In this document: one piece after another, positions 21,085-25,306 of the stretch
Numbering within the stretch: the first letter of the stretch is position 1
How the letters are laid out: every line of letters begins with the position of its first letter
Assembly: GCA_030040625.1 (NCBI GenBank)
Contig: JASHTI010000026.1
Location: 1-25,306, forward strand
Source of the DNA: Thermoplasmata archaeon
Lineage (GTDB): Archaea; Thermoplasmatota; Thermoplasmata; Lutacidiplasmatales; UBA184
Reading direction: 5' to 3'
Length of the DNA: 25,306 bases
Notes under the pieces: model-generated
Seen by the model: the letters and a program-made list of their open reading frames with translations, nothing else
What the model was told of the DNA's origin: nothing
Databases searched by the model: none
Translations under genes and position numbers: made by a program

Positions 21085-22437
21085 GTGGGGTTCAGCCGAT
21101 GGTACAATCGCAACCTCAACCGGGTCTGGGGGTTCGTCGAGGACCGGACCGCGATGCGCCGCTGGGCGCTGCGCCCTCAGCCCGAGTTCTCGTTCAAGCC
21201 GTCGTACTGGACCGGCGCGTTCGTGATCAACGCGTTCCTCTACCAGGTGGTCTCCGGCGCGCTACTGCTGCTGTACTACGAGCCGAGCACGGCGACGAAC
21301 GCGACGTACCTCGCCTGCGGTCAGACCGCCGGCGCGCTCGCCTCGGCGCCGGCGGCGTGGTGCTCGACGTACTACATCATCCATTCCGTGCCGATGGGCG
21401 AGCTGCTGCTCTCGACCCACCTGTACGGCGCCTACGCGATGATCTTCCTGATGTTCGTCCACTTCTACCGGGGCTACTACCTCGGCGTCTACAAGGCCCC
21501 CCGCGAATTCTCCTGGATGGTCGGCACCCTCCTGATGCTGCTGACCCTCGGGATGGGCTTCACCGGCTACCTCCTCCCGTACACCCAGATCTCCGTGAAC
21601 GCGACGAACGTCGGCATCGTCCTGGCGATCCGGCTGCCGACGGTCGGCCCGCTCCTGGCGCCGTTCATCCTGTCGGACGGGACCTCCCAGGGACTGCTCT
21701 CGCGGATGTTCGACGCCCATGTGCTGCTGATACCGCTGGGGCTCGCCGCCCTGCTGTACGCGCACATCGCCCTGTTCGAGTCGCACGGCATCGCGCCCCC
21801 CGCGACCTCGGACCCGCTCCAGCGGCGGAGGTTCACCGACCGCGAGGGGAAGGGCCAGGTGCCGTTCATGCCCCAGATCCTGCTGTACATCGGCAAGTGG
21901 GGCCTGCTCTACACCGGCGTCCTGTTCGGGATCGCCGCGCTCTGGCCCTGGAACCTGCCGACCTACGAGGGGAACCTCGCCGTGACTCCGGGCGTCACGG
22001 AGCCGGACTGGTACTTCCTCTGGCTGTTCAAGATGGTCGACTTCTACGGCGTCACGCCGGTGCTCGCCGTCGGGATCAGCACGGTGCTGATCGTCTTCGT
22101 CCTCTTCCTGCCGTTCTTGGACCGCTCGAAGCGGACCCACCCGCGCGACCGGCCGCTCTTCATCTGGCTCGGCACCTCGATGCTCGGCTTCTTCGTCGTG
22201 ATGACCGTCTGGGGCGGCGAGACCCCCGGCGTCCAGATCCTGCCGATGCTCGTCGCCGAGACGCTCGGGCCGATCTTCCTGGTCAACGCGGTCGCGATCG
22301 GGCTCTTCCACTGGCGCTACGTCCGGAGCTACCGCCGCCGCCTGGCGGCCCGGACCGGCACGCTGCCCGGGGTCTACGCGCGGCCCACCGCCGCGCCGGC
22401 CGCGGTCGCCGCGGCGGAGGCGAGGTCCCGTGACTGA
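21085..22437 (+). CDS. Cytochrome b of a Rieske/cytochrome b complex, single-chain form
   Basis: Integral membrane quinol oxidase core with N- and C-terminal parts in one 450-aa chain. Haem ligands are H112/H126 in one helix (13 residues between) and H212/H227 in another (14 residues between). The second spacing is that of cytochrome b6 and Gram-positive homologues rather than mitochondrial cytochrome b. The Qo-site motif reads PDWY in TEPDWYFLWLF instead of the usual PEWY. The C-terminal tail is Ala/Arg-rich and probably cytosolic. The GTG start is set by the GGAGGAGG site 4 bp upstream. No cytochrome c1 gene is adjacent; two small membrane-protein genes follow with 8-bp overlaps. Confidence 0.93.
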   Translation: MGFSRWYNRNLNRVWGFVEDRTAMRRWALRPQPEFSFKPSYWTGAFVINAFLYQVVSGALLLLYYEPSTATNATYLACGQTAGALASAPAAWCSTYYIIHSVPMGELLLSTHLYGAYAMIFLMFVHFYRGYYLGVYKAPREFSWMVGTLLMLLTLGMGFTGYLLPYTQISVNATNVGIVLAIRLPTVGPLLAPFILSDGTSQGLLSRMFDAHVLLIPLGLAALLYAHIALFESHGIAPPATSDPLQRRRFTDREGKGQVPFMPQILLYIGKWGLLYTGVLFGIAALWPWNLPTYEGNLAVTPGVTEPDWYFLWLFKMVDFYGVTPVLAVGISTVLIVFVLFLPFLDRSKRTHPRDRPLFIWLGTSMLGFFVVMTVWGGETPGVQILPMLVAETLGPIFLVNAVAIGLFHWRYVRSYRRRLAARTGTLPGVYARPTAAPAAVAAAEARSRD

Positions 22438-22696
22438 GGGGCCGGCGCCCGCCGACAAGCCCCGGACCGGGGCGCTGTGGGGCGTCCTCGCCGTCTTCCT
22501 CGTCCTGGGTGCCGTCGGGGCGGCGACGTTCGTCGACGGGCTCCTGGGACTGGCCGGAGGCGATTGGTTCGCCGGGATCATCGCCGCGGTCGGGGCGTTC
22601 GTCGCCTTCCTGGCGGTCCTGTTCATGATCGGGATCCTGTACCGGGTCGACCGGCTGCGCGGCGCCGTCGGTCGGCGGGTGGCGTTCTTTGAGTAG
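22430..22696 (+). CDS. Small two-helix membrane protein (88 aa)
   Basis: No family recognised. After a Pro-rich start there are two membrane helices (about 16-38 and 45-70) and a basic C-terminal end (YRVDRLRGAVGRR). GTG 22430 overlaps the cytochrome b stop by 8 bp, and its own end overlaps the next gene by 8 bp. It sits between cytochrome b and coxA, so it is probably a small subunit or assembly factor of one of these complexes. No Cys or His cofactor motif is present. Confidence 0.65.
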   Translation: MTEGPAPADKPRTGALWGVLAVFLVLGAVGAATFVDGLLGLAGGDWFAGIIAAVGAFVAFLAVLFMIGILYRVDRLRGAVGRRVAFFE

Positions 22697-23060
22697 CGCA
22701 TCGACCGACGCCGAGCTCGCCGCCTTCCAGCGGCGGACCCTCGACTACTACGCCGCGATCTCGCTGCTCATGCTGATCGGGATCGCCGTCCTGGTGCTCT
22801 ACGTCCTCCGCCTCGGCTCGCTGACGGCCCCCGGGCCGGAGCGTTCGTTCGGCCTGGCGGTCGCGCTCATGGCGCTCATGGGCGCCGTTCTCTTCCACAT
22901 CGCCGACAAGACCTACCGGGTCTGGCCGCTCGGGCGCCACTTCCGGCCGAGCCGGCCGCCGATGATCTCCACCGCGGACTGGGTGCGGTTCCTCAAGGTG
23001 CTGGTCGTCGCGCTCGCGGTCGCCGCGATCGCCTACCTGATCAGCGGGGTGATCGCGTGA
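22689..23060 (+). CDS. Small three-helix membrane protein (123 aa)
   Basis: No family recognised. An N-terminal amphipathic stretch precedes helix 1 (AAISLLMLIGIAVLVLYVL), helix 2 (FGLAVALMALMGAVLFHIA), a conserved-looking basic loop with YRVWPLGRHFRPSRPP, and helix 3 near the end. The start is TTG 22689, overlapping the previous gene by 8 bp; the stop overlaps the coxA GTG as GTGA, so it is translationally coupled to oxidase subunit I. It may be an oxidase small subunit; it is too short and lacks the family marks for subunit III. Confidence 0.65.
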   Translation: MSSASTDAELAAFQRRTLDYYAAISLLMLIGIAVLVLYVLRLGSLTAPGPERSFGLAVALMALMGAVLFHIADKTYRVWPLGRHFRPSRPPMISTADWVRFLKVLVVALAVAAIAYLISGVIA

Positions 23061-24757
23061 GCTACGGTGACCCCGCGAGCGGCATCCTCAGCCTCGAGGT
23101 GATGGTCGCGGTGATCGCCGGCCTCGCCGGCTTCATCCTCTGGCTGCTCAGCTACCGCGGCCCCTGGCTCGTGGGGATGCTGCGGAAGTGGCTGTTCACG
23201 ACCGACCACAAGCGGATCGGCCTGATGTACATCGGCATCGGGATCCTGTTCTTCTTCATCGGCGGGATCTACGCCATCCTGATCCGGACCGACCTCGGGT
23301 TCGTCCAGGGCCTCGGGCTCGACCCCCAGACGACCCTGGGCATCTCGCCGGACGTCTACTCGACGTTGTTCACCATGCACGGGGTCCTGATGATCTTCAT
23401 GTTCATCATGCCGACCCTCGCCGGATTCGGCAACCTGCTCGTGCCGTCGATGATCGGCTCGAAGGAGATGGCCCTCCCGCGGATCAACGCCATCGCCTTC
23501 TGGCTGATCCCCCCGGCCGGCGTCATCCTGATCCTCTCCAACGCCAACGCCGGCTGGACCGGCTACGTCCCGCTGTCGGTGACGCTGCCCGGCAACGGCA
23601 TCGATCTCTGGATCCTCGGCCTGCACATCCTGACGATCAGCTCGATGCTCGGTTCGGTGAATTTCCTGGTCACCATCATCAAGCACCGCGCCCCCGGCGT
23701 CCACTACTGGAACATGCCGCTGTTCGTCTGGGCGACCCTGATCAACGCGGTCCTGCTGGTCTTCGCGTTGCCGTCGCTCTCCGTCGGACTGACGATGATC
23801 CTCTCCGACCGGCTCTTCGGCACCCACATCCTCGCGGCGGCGAACGGGACGCCGCTCGGCGGGGCGCTGCTCTACCAGAACGTCTTCTGGTTCTTCGCCC
23901 ACCCGGAGGTCTACGTGATGGTCCTGCCGGCGTTCGGCATCATCTCCACGGTCATCCCGAAGCTCGCCCGCAAGGACATCTACGGCTACGGGGCGATGGC
24001 GATCAGCCTCGGAGCGTTCGCGGTCCTCTCCTTCGCCGTCTGGGAGCACCACATGTTCGTCACCGGCATCGCGACGAACATCCGGTTCGTGTTCATGCTC
24101 ACCACGATGGCGATCGCCGTGCCGAGTGCGGTGAAGACGTTCAACTGGGTGGCGACGCTCTGGGGCGGCCGCATCTGGATGGCGGTGCCGATGTGGTTCT
24201 CGGTGGCGTTCATCACCGGCTTTGTCATCGGGGGCCTCTCCGGACTGATGCTCGCCTCGATCCCGATCGACTACCTCTACCACGGCACCTACTTCGTCGT
24301 GGCGCACTTCCACTACATCCTGCTCGGCGGGACGCTGATGGCGATCTTCGCCGGGATCTACTTCTATTTCCCGATCCTGACCCGGCGCTGGTACAACCAG
24401 AAGCTCGGGCACCTGCACTTCCTGCTCTCGTACGTCGGCGTCAACCTGCTCCTCTTCCCGATGTTCATCCTCGGGGCCGAGGGGATGCCGCGCCGGGTCT
24501 ACACCTACCTGTTCGTCGGCAACTTCCAGGTCCTGAACTTCCTCGCGACGCTGGGGGCCTACATCTTCGGCATCGGCCAGCTCGTCTTCGTCTTCAACAT
24601 GGTCTACTCCTTCTACGCCGGGACGCCGGTGACGACCCCGGACCCGTGGGGAGAGCCGCTTCCGTCGACGATGACCGGCCCGGCGGCGCTGCCGGAGCCG
24701 AGCCGCGCGCCGGTCCCCGGCCCGGTGCCGACCGCGGCGGGGCCCGAGGGGGTGTAG
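23057..24757 (+). CDS. coxA: Haem-copper oxidase subunit I (cytochrome c oxidase, A-type)
   Basis: The catalytic subunit reduces oxygen to water and pumps protons. Haem a ligands are H108 (MHG) and H419. CuB ligands are H282, H331 and H332, and the haem a3 ligand is H417. HPEVY (282-286) carries E284 and the cross-linking Tyr, marking an A1-like enzyme. K360 of the K-channel is present. Two usual acidic residues differ: E137 stands where the D-channel Asp (bovine D91) is expected, and G410 in HGTYFVVAHFH replaces the Asp that ligates the subunit interface Mg (bovine D369). At 566 aa it has twelve or more helices plus an extra N-terminal one and a Pro-rich tail. GTG 23057 overlaps the preceding stop; ctaA follows. 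Subunit III was not seen in this window. Confidence 0.95.
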   Translation: MSYGDPASGILSLEVMVAVIAGLAGFILWLLSYRGPWLVGMLRKWLFTTDHKRIGLMYIGIGILFFFIGGIYAILIRTDLGFVQGLGLDPQTTLGISPDVYSTLFTMHGVLMIFMFIMPTLAGFGNLLVPSMIGSKEMALPRINAIAFWLIPPAGVILILSNANAGWTGYVPLSVTLPGNGIDLWILGLHILTISSMLGSVNFLVTIIKHRAPGVHYWNMPLFVWATLINAVLLVFALPSLSVGLTMILSDRLFGTHILAAANGTPLGGALLYQNVFWFFAHPEVYVMVLPAFGIISTVIPKLARKDIYGYGAMAISLGAFAVLSFAVWEHHMFVTGIATNIRFVFMLTTMAIAVPSAVKTFNWVATLWGGRIWMAVPMWFSVAFITGFVIGGLSGLMLASIPIDYLYHGTYFVVAHFHYILLGGTLMAIFAGIYFYFPILTRRWYNQKLGHLHFLLSYVGVNLLLFPMFILGAEGMPRRVYTYLFVGNFQVLNFLATLGAYIFGIGQLVFVFNMVYSFYAGTPVTTPDPWGEPLPSTMTGPAALPEPSRAPVPGPVPTAAGPEGV

Positions 24758-24764
24758 ACGCGCC

Positions 24765-25306
24765 GTGCGGGGCCACGACCTCTTCCGGAGCATCGCGCTC
24801 GTCGCCGTGCTCCTCTGCTACTCGACGATCCTGCTCGGAGGCACGGTCATGGCCAGCGACAGCGGCCTCGGGTGCCCGCACTGGCCGAGCTGCTACCCCG
24901 GCGACGACTTCCTCCCGCACGTGCAGGGGGCGGCGATGGTCGAGTGGAGCCATCGGGTGTCGGCGTTCTTCCTCGGCTGCACCGTCCTGTTCCTCGCGCT
25001 GCTCGGGGTCGCCTACGAACGGCGACGTCCGATCCTGCGCAATCTCGCGCTGGCTTCGCTGGGTCTGGTCGTCGTGGAGGCGCTGCTCGGCGGGCTCGTG
25101 GTCGAGAGCGGACTGCAGATCCCGCTGATCCTCGTCCATCTGGCGATCGCGACCGCGCTCTTCGGACTGCTGCTCGCGCTCGCGCTGCTCGCGAACCTGC
25201 GCGAGATGCCGCGGCGCTGGCTCGACTGGGCCCGCCGGGCCGCCGAGGGCCGACCGGTCACCGACGCCGACCTGGCCGCGCCCACGGCGCCGCCGGCGCC
25301 CGTGGG
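24765..25306 (+). CDS. ctaA: Heme A synthase / COX15-CtaA family (3' end beyond window)
   Basis: CtaA oxidises the C8 methyl of haem O to make haem A for aa3-type oxidases. The visible 180 residues include the N-terminal half signature: helix 1 leading into GGTVMASDSGLGCPHWPSC, a second helix with the haem-site block VEWSHRVSAFFLG, and a following helix containing LVHLAIATALFG with another likely haem His. It starts at GTG 24765, 7 bp after coxA. The last visible stretch is a Pro/Ala-rich loop and the gene is open at the edge. Its presence predicts that the oxidase carries haem A. Confidence 0.9.
   Translation, partial: MRGHDLFRSIALVAVLLCYSTILLGGTVMASDSGLGCPHWPSCYPGDDFLPHVQGAAMVEWSHRVSAFFLGCTVLFLALLGVAYERRRPILRNLALASLGLVVVEALLGGLVVESGLQIPLILVHLAIATALFGLLLALALLANLREMPRRWLDWARRAAEGRPVTDADLAAPTAPPAPV

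Noticed and set aside
22689..23060. Oxidase subunit III
   Set aside because: Only three helices and 123 residues, without the family's Glu-rich helix or length.
23033..24793. Very long open frame opposite coxA (586 codons on the minus strand)
   Set aside because: It is highly enriched in Asp, Glu, Arg, Val and His with no fold-like pattern, and is fully antisense to a certain coxA gene. High GC makes such shadows open by chance.
1..25306. CRISPR arrays, tRNA or rRNA genes, insertion sequences, integrase sites
   Set aside because: No regularly spaced repeats, cloverleaf-like segments, transposase motifs or terminal repeats were seen by eye; a covariance-model scan would be needed to exclude a small RNA.

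Overview
The window is about 25 kb of very GC-rich (roughly 70%) archaeal chromosome. Archaeal DnaG primase, the small subunit of the D-family DNA polymerase (absent from Crenarchaeota), an XPD helicase, an AbrB-PhoU regulator and many GTG starts 25-45 nt behind weak TATA-like boxes point to Euryarchaeota in the broad sense. The aerobic, copper-based respiratory genes and high GC fit a terrestrial Thermoplasmatota lineage best; this placement is inference from gene content. Coding density is very high, no tRNA, rRNA, CRISPR or insertion sequence was seen, and most neighbouring genes overlap by 4-29 bp or sit within 15 bp.

Layout. 1-944 (-): dnaG, cut by the window edge, behind a 321-bp non-coding stretch. 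1266-4019 (+): an unrecognised 224-aa protein, DNA polymerase D small subunit, and cutA. 3931-6549 (-): a four-gene run of two short coiled-coil proteins, ketopantoate reductase and a bacterial-type phosphoglycerate kinase; its 3' end overlaps cutA. 6650-7918 (+): malate dehydrogenase and a FixX-like ferredoxin. 8093-10135 (+): XPD-like helicase, with coding signal starting upstream of its first normal start codon. 10189-12592 (+): three genes joined by ATGA overlaps: a heptose-phosphate-type GHMP kinase, sedoheptulose-7-phosphate isomerase, and a CBS-pair protein fused to a ParB/SerK-like domain.

From 12650 onward most genes serve respiration. They are a polytopic membrane protein, a tandem cupredoxin with one blue-copper site lost, a CuA subunit II with a single membrane helix preceded by a separate one-helix mini-gene (-), a second cupredoxin, an AbrB-PhoU regulator behind a dyad, and a nucleotidyltransferase (-). 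A long plus-strand cluster follows: tatA, tatC, tatA-like, a small membrane protein, Rieske protein, cytochrome b, two small membrane proteins, coxA and heme A synthase (ctaA, cut by the edge).

How they fit together (inference): quinol would be oxidised by a Rieske/cytochrome b complex, electrons carried by membrane-anchored cupredoxins rather than cytochrome c (no CXXCH protein was noticed here), and oxygen reduced by an A-type haem-copper oxidase whose subunit II is encoded about 8 kb away from subunit I. The Tat genes at the head of the cluster would export the Rieske protein. The most interesting parts are the split subunit II, the substituted proton-channel and Mg-site residues in CoxA, the degenerate tandem cupredoxin, the three unassigned small membrane proteins, and the CBS-SerK-like fusion in the heptose operon.
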